Source of the DNA: Firmicutes bacterium UBA1426
GTDB taxonomy: Bacteria > Bacillota > Clostridia > Peptostreptococcales > Anaerovoracaceae
Reading direction: 5' to 3'
Assembly: GCA_002329675.1 (NCBI GenBank)
Contig: DCUA01000209.1
Coordinates: 10,632 to 15,857 of the forward strand
Length of the DNA stretch: 5,226 nucleotides
Shown here: positions 1 through 5,226 of the stretch, in pieces
Layout: each line of letters opens with the position of its first letter
How positions within the stretch are numbered: position 1 is the stretch's first letter
The notes under the pieces: model-generated
The model's database searches: none
Told to the model about the DNA's origin: nothing
The model's input: only the letters and a program-made list of their open reading frames with translations
Position numbers and translations under genes: made by a program

Positions 1-1
1 T

Positions 2-613
2 GTTGTCGGAACCAATAAAATAATAATCGATGAGTCTGGAAAAGAAATATCAAGAGCTAGCGCTTTTCCAACATCATATGAAGGGGTTAAAGAAACAATG
101 GTTTACTCTAATATTATGGTCCACCCGAGCGTCATGATGAGGGCAGAAATAATAAAATCAGTAGGAGGTTATAGGGCATTTCCTACCACACAGGATTATG
201 ACCTGTGGATGAGATTAATAGACAAAGGATATCGGATTTGCAATATTAATGAATACTTAATCAGGTATCGCATAAACAGTACAGGAGTTTCGATGAGCCG
301 TGCCTACAAGCAGTGTGTTGTTGCAAGATATATGGATCAGTTACAAAAAGAGAGACATGAAACTGGTACAGACAGCTTTTCTGTAGAAAACTTGAACGAG
401 TTTATGCAAATGAACCAAGTTGATAACCCTGAAATCTGTAAATTATATCAAGAGGCCAGAGTGTTGATGGAGGATGGGAGAATAAGAATTAAAAATGGGA
501 AACTCATATCTGGAGGCATAAAACTTATAAAAGCGATGCGCAAACATCCTTTCATGAAAAAATCAGTAGTAGATCAGATTAGAAGCATATTTGTCAAGAA
601 AAAGTACAGCTAG
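2..613 (+). CDS. Glycosyltransferase family 2, C-terminal part (5' end off window)
   Basis: This is a probable GT-A fold family 2 glycosyltransferase that moves a sugar from a nucleotide-sugar donor onto a growing surface glycan at the cytoplasmic face of the membrane. The frame is open from base 2, so 32 codons precede the first ATG at 98 and the gene continues to the left. About 203 residues are visible. The diagnostic stretch is HPSVMMR, then GGYR, then QDYDLWMRL (within bases 119-220), followed by an LIRYR motif near 257-271. This is the usual acceptor-side half of GT2 enzymes, with QDYD in the position of the ED/QDYDL catalytic-base motif. The nucleotide-binding N-terminus with the DXD motif lies outside the window, so donor and acceptor cannot be inferred. 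The C-terminus is basic and helical without clear membrane segments. The stop is 17 bases before the acyltransferase start, consistent with one operon. The family call is firm; the specific sugar is unknown. Confidence 0.9.
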   Translation, partial: VVGTNKIIIDESGKEISRASAFPTSYEGVKETMVYSNIMVHPSVMMRAEIIKSVGGYRAFPTTQDYDLWMRLIDKGYRICNINEYLIRYRINSTGVSMSRAYKQCVVARYMDQLQKERHETGTDSFSVENLNEFMQMNQVDNPEICKLYQEARVLMEDGRIRIKNGKLISGGIKLIKAMRKHPFMKKSVVDQIRSIFVKKKYS

Positions 614-620
614 CTTTTAC

Positions 621-626
621 GGGGGT
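621..626 (+). promoter_or_regulatory. G-rich ribosome binding site of the acyltransferase gene
   Basis: The sequence GGGGGT lies four bases before the ATG at 631. It is the only purine-rich element in the 17-base gap after the glycosyltransferase stop. It is less canonical than the GGAGG or GAGGTGG sites of the later genes and is itself a G5 run, so its pairing with 16S rRNA is probably only moderate. No promoter or terminator is visible in this gap. Confidence 0.5.
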
Positions 627-630
627 AAGC

Positions 631-1650
631 ATGAAGAGCGACACACTGAAAGATCAAGGTCAAATTAGACTTATTTGGCTGGACATACTAAAAGGAATAT
701 GTATGTTCTTCATTGTTATGTCTCATTCACGTCCACCGTTAATATATACTTGGTTCTACACTCCCTTTTTTTTAGCAGGATTCTTTTTCGCATCAGGCTA
801 TACTTTTTCTCCTAAAAGTAATGCCTCTACTTTCCTGCTCCATAAACTGAAGACTATTCTCCTTCCATATTGGGCATTTGGACTAATAAACACGGCGTTA
901 GCTCATGTTGCGGATGGAGATAATATAGCTAACAGAGTGAAGGGCTTGCTTCTGTCTATAAACGGGAAAAATGATGACTTGTGGTTCGTTATGTGCCTAC
1001 TGTCGATGCAGATCATTTTTTATCTCCTATGGCGATTTGTGCTGGAAAGCGGAGAGCAGAATGCTTTTAGATGGGGGGGTGCTTTATCCTTTATCCTGTG
1101 TGCAGGTGGAGCCGTTCTTGTGACTTTCAATGTAAAGCTTCCGTTTCAATTCGAAACGGCACTGATTATGATACCTTTCATGTTTATGGGCTACATGTGG
1201 AAAAAAGAAGTTATACTACTGCAAAGCAAGAACAAGAGCATAGTTTTTGCTGTTTGCCTTATTATATACATACTTTTTTGCATGGCTGCTAAGAATACAG
1301 TTAACATTCATGGAGAACAGTATTCGATATTTATTGTTTTCATAGTCCAAGCATTGCTAGGGGTCATAGTGTTTGTTATGTGTTCCCAATTGATTGAAAA
1401 TAAATTTGGGCATGCATGGATAATAAGGTTTTTAGTATTCATTGGACAGAACACATTTGTGTATTATGCATTTCAGTCAAAGGCAATACGACTCTTAGAT
1501 ATACTGTGGGATAGACTTCATTTCGGAATTAGTGATTATATCCGAAACCCAATATATGCTATTATCTGTTGTATCGTTCTAGCAATTCCAGCGGCAATTA
1601 TCAATAGATTTTTCCCGTTTTTGCTAGGAAGGAACTTTAATCATAAATGA
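631..1650 (+). CDS. Membrane O-acyltransferase, Acyltransferase_3 family
   Basis: This 339-residue polytopic membrane protein of the Acyltransferase_3 family (OafA / fucose 4-O-acetylase-like) probably adds acetyl or another acyl group to a sugar of the surface glycan. The N-terminus carries the family signature: WLDILKG at residues 16-22, then the first membrane helix ending in VMSH with the presumed essential His at 32. Next come FFLAGFFFASGY (46-57), LLPYW (77-81) and LWFV (117-120). About ten hydrophobic segments are visible, roughly at 13-33, 40-60, 68-92, 117-138, 150-168, 174-190, 202-220, 230-252, 262-282 and 305-326. The segment GQNTFVYYAF (272-281) matches the late G-N-T/S-Y motif of the family. 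Length is normal for the family. The gene contains a T8 run (codons 46-48) and a G7 run (codons 148-150), both possible slippage sites. Its stop shares an ATGA with a possible but less likely upstream start of the next gene. The acyl donor and target sugar cannot be told from sequence. Confidence 0.92.
   Translation: MKSDTLKDQGQIRLIWLDILKGICMFFIVMSHSRPPLIYTWFYTPFFLAGFFFASGYTFSPKSNASTFLLHKLKTILLPYWAFGLINTALAHVADGDNIANRVKGLLLSINGKNDDLWFVMCLLSMQIIFYLLWRFVLESGEQNAFRWGGALSFILCAGGAVLVTFNVKLPFQFETALIMIPFMFMGYMWKKEVILLQSKNKSIVFAVCLIIYILFCMAAKNTVNIHGEQYSIFIVFIVQALLGVIVFVMCSQLIENKFGHAWIIRFLVFIGQNTFVYYAFQSKAIRLLDILWDRLHFGISDYIRNPIYAIICCIVLAIPAAIINRFFPFLLGRNFNHK
766..773 (+). repeat. T8 homopolymer run in acyltransferase gene
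   Basis: Eight T's encode Phe46-Phe47-Leu48 of the acyltransferase. Gain or loss of one base here would break the protein in its second membrane helix. T runs are common in AT-rich genes for hydrophobic segments, so this one alone is weak evidence for regulated slippage. Confidence 0.7.
1073..1079 (+). repeat. G7 homopolymer run in acyltransferase gene
   Basis: Seven G's fall in the codons for Trp148-Gly149-Gly150 of the acyltransferase, in a locus whose coding sequence is AT-rich. Losing one G would bring a TGA into frame at 1121-1123. Gaining one would run to a TAA at 1290-1292. Either way the C-terminal half of the membrane protein is lost, so the tract could act as an on/off switch. Confidence 0.8.
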
Positions 1651-1663
1651 AGTATTTGAAAAT

Positions 1664-1670
1664 GAGAGGG
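1664..1670 (+). promoter_or_regulatory. Ribosome binding site that selects the start at 1680
   Basis: GAGAGGG lies nine bases upstream of the ATG at 1680. This spacing fits a functional Shine-Dalgarno site better than the AGGAAGGAA at 1626-1634, which is 12 bases from the competing ATG at 1647. An ATG at 1662 is also in frame but has no well-placed site. Confidence 0.6.
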
Positions 1671-1679
1671 AGTATTAGT

Positions 1680-2690
1680 ATGAGTACGGAGGGAGTATCA
1701 AGAAAAGTTAAAAATATTGTTCATAGCATATACTTAGATCATTTGTCTGATGAAGCCTATTGTAAAGTGAAGTTTAAACGTGCTTTAGGAAGTGAATTAG
1801 ACATCAGTAATCCTCAAACATACAACGAAAAGGTTCAATGGCTTAAAATGAATTATAGACTGCCAGTATTTACGAGAATGGTCGATAAATATGAGGCTAA
1901 AGATTATATCAAACATCTTGTGGGAGAAGATGTCATAATACCGACAATAGCCGTTTGGGAATCGGCAGAAGAAATTGATCCAAGCATTCTGCCTGATAGA
2001 TTTGTAATGAAATGCACTCATGATTCGCATACTGTTTTTGTTTGTAAAGATAAAGAAAAATTTGATTTTGAGGCCGCAAAAAAACAAATTGGAAAGGCTC
2101 TTAAAAAGAACTTCTATTATGTCGGCAGAGAATGGCCTTATAAGAATGTAAAACCAAGGGTGATAGTGGAGGAATACTTGGAAGATAACAACAGCCCAAG
2201 CTTATTGGATTATAAGTTCTATATGTTTTATGGGACGTATAAAATGCTTAGTATAACAGAAAGAGCTTCACAGCATGAAGTGTTTATTGACTATTATGAT
2301 GAGAGTGGAACTCAGATCGATATGACGTGGGGGTATCCGAGTTCTGGAAAAAATAGATCATTTCCGAAATCATTCCCACAAATGCTTCAGCTGGCGAAGA
2401 AATTATCAAGAGACCTTCCTTTCTTACGAGTTGATATGTATGAAGTAAACTGTCATCCATTTGTTGGTGAGTTGACGCTATATGATGGCGCTGGATTTGA
2501 TAGAATTGAACCTGCTAAATGGGACAAACAGTTAGGAGATTGGATAGACCTTGAAAAACTGATCAGGGGGGGGTACAGACTAGTTCTATTTTATCTGGTC
2601 AAGAAGACATATCAGGGTATACTGACATTTGACCGAAGAATAGAAGAGCATAAATGTGCTGACATCTCTATGAAAGAGGTGGCTGCATGA
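1680..2690 (+). CDS. TupA-like ATP-grasp amidoligase, copy 1 (long C-terminal tail)
   Basis: This 336-residue protein belongs to the TupA-like ATP-grasp family, named for the teichuronopeptide biosynthesis protein of alkaliphilic Bacillus. Members are thought to form amide bonds between amino acids and carboxyl groups of surface polymers using ATP, in the cytoplasm. Motifs seen: KCTHDS at 111-116, GREWPYKNVKPR at 149-160, EEY 164-166, DYKF 177-180, LRVD 249-252 and GELT 263-266. The last two carry acidic residues plausible for Mg-ATP binding. I chose the ATG at 1680 over the in-frame ATG at 1647, which overlaps the previous stop as ATGA. From 1680 the protein aligns with the next gene product residue for residue, without gaps, through about 290; my hand count gives about 130 of 290 identical. 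It also has a well-spaced ribosome binding site. Odd points: residue 117 is His where the paralogue has Gly, and a ~45-residue basic and hydrophobic tail follows a G8 tract. Family call firm; the ligated amino acid is unknown. Confidence 0.9.
   Translation: MSTEGVSRKVKNIVHSIYLDHLSDEAYCKVKFKRALGSELDISNPQTYNEKVQWLKMNYRLPVFTRMVDKYEAKDYIKHLVGEDVIIPTIAVWESAEEIDPSILPDRFVMKCTHDSHTVFVCKDKEKFDFEAAKKQIGKALKKNFYYVGREWPYKNVKPRVIVEEYLEDNNSPSLLDYKFYMFYGTYKMLSITERASQHEVFIDYYDESGTQIDMTWGYPSSGKNRSFPKSFPQMLQLAKKLSRDLPFLRVDMYEVNCHPFVGELTLYDGAGFDRIEPAKWDKQLGDWIDLEKLIRGGYRLVLFYLVKKTYQGILTFDRRIEEHKCADISMKEVAA
2566..2573 (+). repeat. G8 homopolymer run at the core/tail boundary of amidoligase copy 1
   Basis: Eight G's encode Arg296-Gly297-Gly298 of the first amidoligase, just past the end of homology with its paralogue. 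Losing one G puts TAG (2581-2583) in frame and gives a 300-residue protein lacking the tail. Gaining one G ends the protein at TGA 2630-2632 with an altered tail. Both changes would also separate the stop from the start of the next gene at 2687 and so could weaken translational coupling. Confidence 0.85.
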
Positions 2691-3571
2691 AAAAGAAAAC
2701 GTTTAGAGATACTATTGTAGATATTGCACACCCGCTTTTTCTCGATCATCTTTCTGATGAAACGTATTTAAAACTAAAATTCAGGATGTCGATGGGAAGA
2801 TCTTTGGATTTACAGAACCCTAAGACGTATTGCGAGAAACTACAATGGTTGAAACTCCATGACCGTAAGCCAGAGTATACTCAAATGGTCGATAAGTTTG
2901 AGATGAAAGAATATGTCGCTGGGATCATTGGTGACGGACATACCATACCTACCATCGGTGTTTATAATACTTTTGACGACATTAATTTTAATGCCTTACC
3001 AAATCAGTTCGTAATTAAGTGCACACACGATAGCGGAAAGCTCGTCATTTGTACTGAAAAATCGAAATTTAATATGCACGACGCACGTAAACTTATCACA
3101 AAGTCCTTGCATACTGATTTTTATACAGTAGGCAGGGAGTGGCCGTATAAAAATGTCAAACCAAGGATAATCATTGAAGAGTACATGGAGGATAGGGAAA
3201 TTGGAGAATTACGTGATTACAAGTTCTTCATGTTCCATGGCGTCCCCAAGGTATTTTATATTACATCTGGTAGGAAATCTGGAGATTGCAGAACAGATTT
3301 TTTTGATATGAATTTGAAACACCTGGACATTCAGGATGATGATCGGAATGCTGATGTGGTTCCCGATTTCCCAAAACATCTTGACGAGATGATTATGATG
3401 GCAAAGCAACTGTCGAAAGGTGTTCCTCATTTAAGAGTTGATTTCTATGAAGTTAATGGCCGGGTGTATGTTGGTGAGTTAACATTTTACTACTTGGGCG
3501 GTTTCGTCCCATTTAAACCAGAGAAATGGGACGAGATATTTGGATCATGGCTTGATATAACACACATTTGA
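2687..3571 (+). CDS. TupA-like ATP-grasp amidoligase, copy 2
   Basis: This 294-residue TupA-like ATP-grasp protein is the second member of a tandem pair. It probably couples an amino acid to a carboxyl-bearing glycan or precursor using ATP. Motifs in order: LDHLSDE 19-25, NPKTY 44-48, EKLQWLK 50-56, KCTHDSG 111-117, GREWPYKNVKPR 149-160, EEY 164-166, DYKFFMFHG 177-185, LRVDFYEVNG 249-258, GELTF 263-267 and GGF 271-273. It is closer to the usual family pattern than copy 1, with Gly117 in the presumed nucleotide-binding loop and GELTF intact. The ATG overlaps the previous stop (ATGA, 2687-2690) and a GAGGTGG site at 2676-2682 sits four bases upstream, so translation is probably coupled. The region around 195-228 differs most from copy 1, suggesting different substrates. 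It ends right after the conserved WD...G-W-LD block with no tail. Ligation chemistry is inferred from the family; the substrates are unknown. Confidence 0.91.
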   Translation: MKKKTFRDTIVDIAHPLFLDHLSDETYLKLKFRMSMGRSLDLQNPKTYCEKLQWLKLHDRKPEYTQMVDKFEMKEYVAGIIGDGHTIPTIGVYNTFDDINFNALPNQFVIKCTHDSGKLVICTEKSKFNMHDARKLITKSLHTDFYTVGREWPYKNVKPRIIIEEYMEDREIGELRDYKFFMFHGVPKVFYITSGRKSGDCRTDFFDMNLKHLDIQDDDRNADVVPDFPKHLDEMIMMAKQLSKGVPHLRVDFYEVNGRVYVGELTFYYLGGFVPFKPEKWDEIFGSWLDITHI

Positions 3572-3575
3572 AATT

Positions 3576-3580
3576 GGAGG
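3576..3580 (+). promoter_or_regulatory. Ribosome binding site that sets the kamA start at 3589
   Basis: A perfect GGAGG lies eight bases before the ATG at 3589, in the 17-base gap after the second amidoligase. It falls downstream of a possible TTG start at 3568 and so cannot serve it, which points to 3589 as the true start. No terminator or promoter is visible between the two genes. Confidence 0.8.
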
Positions 3581-3588
3581 ATTATGGA

Positions 3589-4857
3589 ATGAAGACCAAG
3601 AACGGATTGTTCTCTGATATAGAAGAGATAAACTGGAACGACTGGCGCTGGCAAGTTGCACACAGAGCGAAAAACATTGAGGATCTTGAGGCATATGGGA
3701 TTCAGCTGACCGAGGATGAAAAGAAAGGATTAGAGGCTACTTTAGGTCGTCTTAGAATGGCAGTCACACCGTACTATCTCTCACTAATCGACCTAAATGA
3801 CCCATATGATCCTATCCGCAAACAAGCCATACCAACCGAGGAAGAGCTTTATTTTGCACCGTATGAAGACGCAGATCCTCTTGCAGAGGATGAGTATAGC
3901 CCGGTACCAGGTTTGACACACAGGTATCCGGATCGCGTACTTCTTCTTGTTACTGATCAATGTGCGATGTATTGCAGGCACTGCACTCGTAGGAGGTTTG
4001 CAGGACAGCATGACGCCCAGGTATCAAAAGAGCAGATAGATAAAGGAATAGAGTACATCAGAAAGCATGCTGAAGTTCGGGATGTGTTGGTATCTGGTGG
4101 TGATCCACTGATGCTCAGCGATGAGAGCCTTGAGTATGTATTTTCAAACCTTAGGAAGATAGAGCATGTTGAGATTATACGTTTTGGTTCCCGTACTCCT
4201 ATAGTTTGCCCGCAGCGCATAACACCTGAACTCTGCAATATGATCAAGAAATATCATCCAATCTGGTGTAATGTGCAGTTTAATCATCCGAACGAATTAA
4301 CGAAGGAAGCGGTAAAAGCATGTGGGATGCTGGTGGATGCTGGTATTCCTCTTGGAAATCAAAGCGTACTGCTCGCCGGGGTAAATGACTGTGTATATGT
4401 AATGAAGGATCTTGTCAATGCCCTTGTACGAGCCAGAGTAAGACCCTATTACATTTACAACTGCGATCCAAGCCTTGGACTCAGCCATTTCCGCACCCCG
4501 GTTTCAAAGGGTATAGAAATTATGGAAGCACTCCGCGGTCATACGACAGGATTCTGCGTTCCAACCTTTGTTGTGGATGCACCCGGCGGTGGTGGAAAAA
4601 CCCCGGTCATGCCGAATTATCTTATATCACAAACTCCGAGGAAAGTTGTACTACGGAACTTTGAAGGGGTACTAACCACATATACAGAGCCGGAGCATTA
4701 CGAGAATGTGTGCCATTGTCCTGTTTGCTCTGGAAAAGTGAAACCAGTCAATCCGTTGAATGGAGTTGCTGAGTTGGCGTCGGGAATTGAGCAAAAACAC
4801 ATGGAACCGGATAGATTGTTGAGGCGTGAGCGTAAAGCTCGGTGGAGTGAGGAATAA
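3589..4857 (+). CDS. kamA: L-lysine 2,3-aminomutase (radical SAM, PLP and zinc enzyme)
   Basis: The enzyme interconverts L-lysine and (S)-beta-lysine using S-adenosylmethionine, a [4Fe-4S] cluster and pyridoxal phosphate in the cytoplasm. From the ATG at 3589 it is 422 residues, and its key residues fall at the same numbers as in the Clostridium subterminale enzyme (compared from memory). These are the cluster cysteines 125, 129 and 132 in CAMYCRHC; Arg134; zinc cysteine 268 with 375, 377 and 380; the lysine-binding Asp293 and Asp330; and PLP Lys337 in GGGGKTP. Both substrate aspartates are kept, which argues for lysine rather than glutamate. The complete C-terminal zinc region argues against the short EpmB type that serves EF-P. 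Local changes near the active site include a Pro after Asp293. No kamDE, kdd, kce or kal is visible, so a lysine-fermentation role is not supported here. Close spacing to the amidoligases suggests co-transcription. Sampled G+C is higher than in the upstream genes, so it may have a separate origin. Confidence 0.97.
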   Translation: MKTKNGLFSDIEEINWNDWRWQVAHRAKNIEDLEAYGIQLTEDEKKGLEATLGRLRMAVTPYYLSLIDLNDPYDPIRKQAIPTEEELYFAPYEDADPLAEDEYSPVPGLTHRYPDRVLLLVTDQCAMYCRHCTRRRFAGQHDAQVSKEQIDKGIEYIRKHAEVRDVLVSGGDPLMLSDESLEYVFSNLRKIEHVEIIRFGSRTPIVCPQRITPELCNMIKKYHPIWCNVQFNHPNELTKEAVKACGMLVDAGIPLGNQSVLLAGVNDCVYVMKDLVNALVRARVRPYYIYNCDPSLGLSHFRTPVSKGIEIMEALRGHTTGFCVPTFVVDAPGGGGKTPVMPNYLISQTPRKVVLRNFEGVLTTYTEPEHYENVCHCPVCSGKVKPVNPLNGVAELASGIEQKHMEPDRLLRRERKARWSEE

Positions 4858-4932
4858 TTGAAACATCGGAAAAAGAGACAATAGCAGAATAACGAATGAT
4901 AAAGCGTGAGTAGAAAGGATGGTGGTGTTACT

Positions 4933-5181
4933 ATGTCAGACTGTACTGCCGCACTTAACCTGAGAAAAAAGCAAATGCGTGAATTGAGCCCCATTCCAGC
5001 AAACAACACCATCAACCCCTCCACACATCCTCAAAACAAAAACACAGCAACAGCTGTGTGGAAGAAAAAAGGGCGCTGTGGACAACAGCAAGAAAATAAA
5101 AGAACAGAGCCGCAGGCCGGTGAAGAAGAAGAAAAGAAAATAAAAGAAACAACCAGCAAAAGCCGGAAACACACAACATAA
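4933..5181 (+). CDS. Possible small hypothetical ORF, 82 residues, low complexity
   Basis: An 82-codon frame starts at ATG 4933 with a reasonable AGGATGGTGG ribosome binding site (4916-4925), seven bases upstream. I do not recognise the product. Its first ~20 residues (MSDCTAALNLRKKQMREL and onward) look like an ordinary charged helix. The rest is low-complexity, rich in Thr, Asn, Gln, Lys and Glu, with a Lys/Glu-rich stretch near the end and no signal peptide or membrane segment. Most of it lies in a T-poor stretch where stop codons are rare on either strand, so the open frame is poor evidence for coding. An in-frame GTG at 4906 would add nine residues but lacks a good site. It could be a real small gene, the start of a truncated gene running into unrelated sequence, or noise. 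Confidence 0.3.
   Translation: MSDCTAALNLRKKQMRELSPIPANNTINPSTHPQNKNTATAVWKKKGRCGQQQENKRTEPQAGEEEEKKIKETTSKSRKHTT
5033..5059 (-). terminator. Possible rho-independent terminator on the minus strand
   Basis: ACACAGC (5042-5048) and GCTGTGT (5053-5059) form a seven-base-pair stem with an AACA loop. Read on the minus strand it is followed by TTTTGTTTT (complement of 5041-5033), the layout of an intrinsic terminator. It would serve a minus-strand gene entering from the right, converging on kamA. The stem is short and no such gene is visible in the window, so the call is tentative. Confidence 0.3.
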
Positions 5182-5185
5182 GCAC

Positions 5186-5207
5186 ACACCCGGCAGAGCC
5201 GGGGTGT
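5186..5207. repeat. G+C-rich inverted repeat (hairpin)
   Basis: ACACCCGGC (5186-5194) pairs with GCCGGGGTGT (5198-5207) around an AGA loop, giving nine base pairs with a single bulged G. It starts just after the small-ORF stop. No T run follows on either strand, so it is not a standard intrinsic terminator. It could be part of a structured RNA or an intergenic repeat. Confidence 0.5.
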
Positions 5208-5226
5208 CACAGCGCGCCAAAACAGA

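Larger units (their letters stand above)
4985..5226. other. T-poor, purine/AC-rich stretch at the right edge
   Basis: Between kamA and the right edge (4858-5226) I see no confident gene. Within this, the last ~240 bases have an unusual composition: I count 19 T's in 4981-5220, about 8 percent, against much more normal use before 4980. It includes AC-rich runs (about 5000-5050) and a GAA-rich purine run (5122-5150), and three short inverted repeats (5042-5059, 5075-5089, 5186-5207). This could be a structured untranslated or noncoding RNA region, a low-complexity coding tail, or a recombination border. Confidence 0.6.

Noticed and set aside
98..613. Complete 171-residue protein starting at ATG 98
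   Set aside because: The same frame is open to base 2 and the upstream 32 codons read as natural glycosyltransferase sequence. No ribosome binding site fits 98, so the gene is simply cut by the window edge.
1071..1292. 73-codon frame inside the acyltransferase gene
   Set aside because: It is an alternate-frame shadow of a well-supported membrane protein gene. It matters only as the frame reached if the G7 tract gains one base.
1647..1679. Earlier start (ATG 1647, ATGA overlap) for the first amidoligase
   Set aside because: It would add 11 residues with no counterpart in the paralogue, whose N-terminus matches position for position from 1680. The ribosome binding site for 1680 is also better spaced. 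It stays possible because coupled ATGA starts occur in this operon.
3568..3588. TTG start for kamA overlapping the previous stop
   Set aside because: The only good GGAGG lies downstream of the TTG and is ideally placed for ATG 3589, from which residue numbers match the characterised enzyme exactly.
3589..4857. EpmB-type aminomutase for elongation factor P modification
   Set aside because: The protein keeps the long C-terminal region with zinc cysteines 375, 377 and 380, which to my knowledge the shorter EpmB proteins lack, and no EF-P partner is nearby.
4858..4903. Promoter with TTGAAA (4858-4863) as -35
   Set aside because: No acceptable -10 hexamer occurs at 16-18 bases; the nearest candidates are poor matches.
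4933..5181. Small ORF as a peptide precursor modified by the radical SAM enzyme
   Set aside because: The neighbouring radical SAM protein is a clear lysine aminomutase lacking peptide-maturase features, and the ORF has no leader/core pattern.
4936..5220. 94-codon minus-strand frame with a Phe/Cys-rich product
   Set aside because: Minus-strand stops need T on the + strand, and this stretch is T-poor, so the open frame is a composition effect. No ribosome binding site or recognisable protein is seen.

Overview
The window looks like a low-to-mid G+C Gram-positive genome, most likely a member of the Clostridia (Lachnospiraceae-like). The evidence is AT-rich coding with strong purine-rich ribosome binding sites, genes joined by short gaps or 4-base overlaps, and a lysine 2,3-aminomutase very close to the clostridial enzyme. 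I cannot name a species.

Layout: all confident genes lie on the + strand and read as one unbroken transcription unit that starts left of the window. In order: (1) the C-terminal ~203 residues of a family 2 glycosyltransferase (2-613); (2) a polytopic membrane acyltransferase of the Acyltransferase_3 type (631-1650); (3) and (4) two tandem paralogous TupA-like ATP-grasp amidoligases (1680-2690 and 2687-3571, ATGA overlap); (5) a full-length lysine 2,3-aminomutase, kamA (3589-4857), 17 bases after the second amidoligase. The last ~370 bases (4858-5226) hold no confident gene. They contain one weak small ORF, hairpins, and a markedly T-poor stretch from about 4985 on.

How the genes may work together: genes 1-4 are the end of a surface-polysaccharide locus, comprising sugar transfer, O-acylation of the glycan, and amide attachment of amino acids to it. 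KamA makes (S)-beta-lysine from L-lysine. Its position directly behind two amidoligases, with no lysine-fermentation genes visible, suggests as a hypothesis that beta-lysine is an amino acid coupled to the glycan. Evidence against this is a step up in G+C at kamA, which could instead be a resident gene bordering a variable glycan locus.

Two in-frame poly-G tracts (G7 in the acyltransferase, G8 in the first amidoligase) are candidate slippage sites. The G8 tract lies where the first amidoligase outgrows its paralogue. A one-base loss there would give a 300-residue protein, close to the paralogue's 294.
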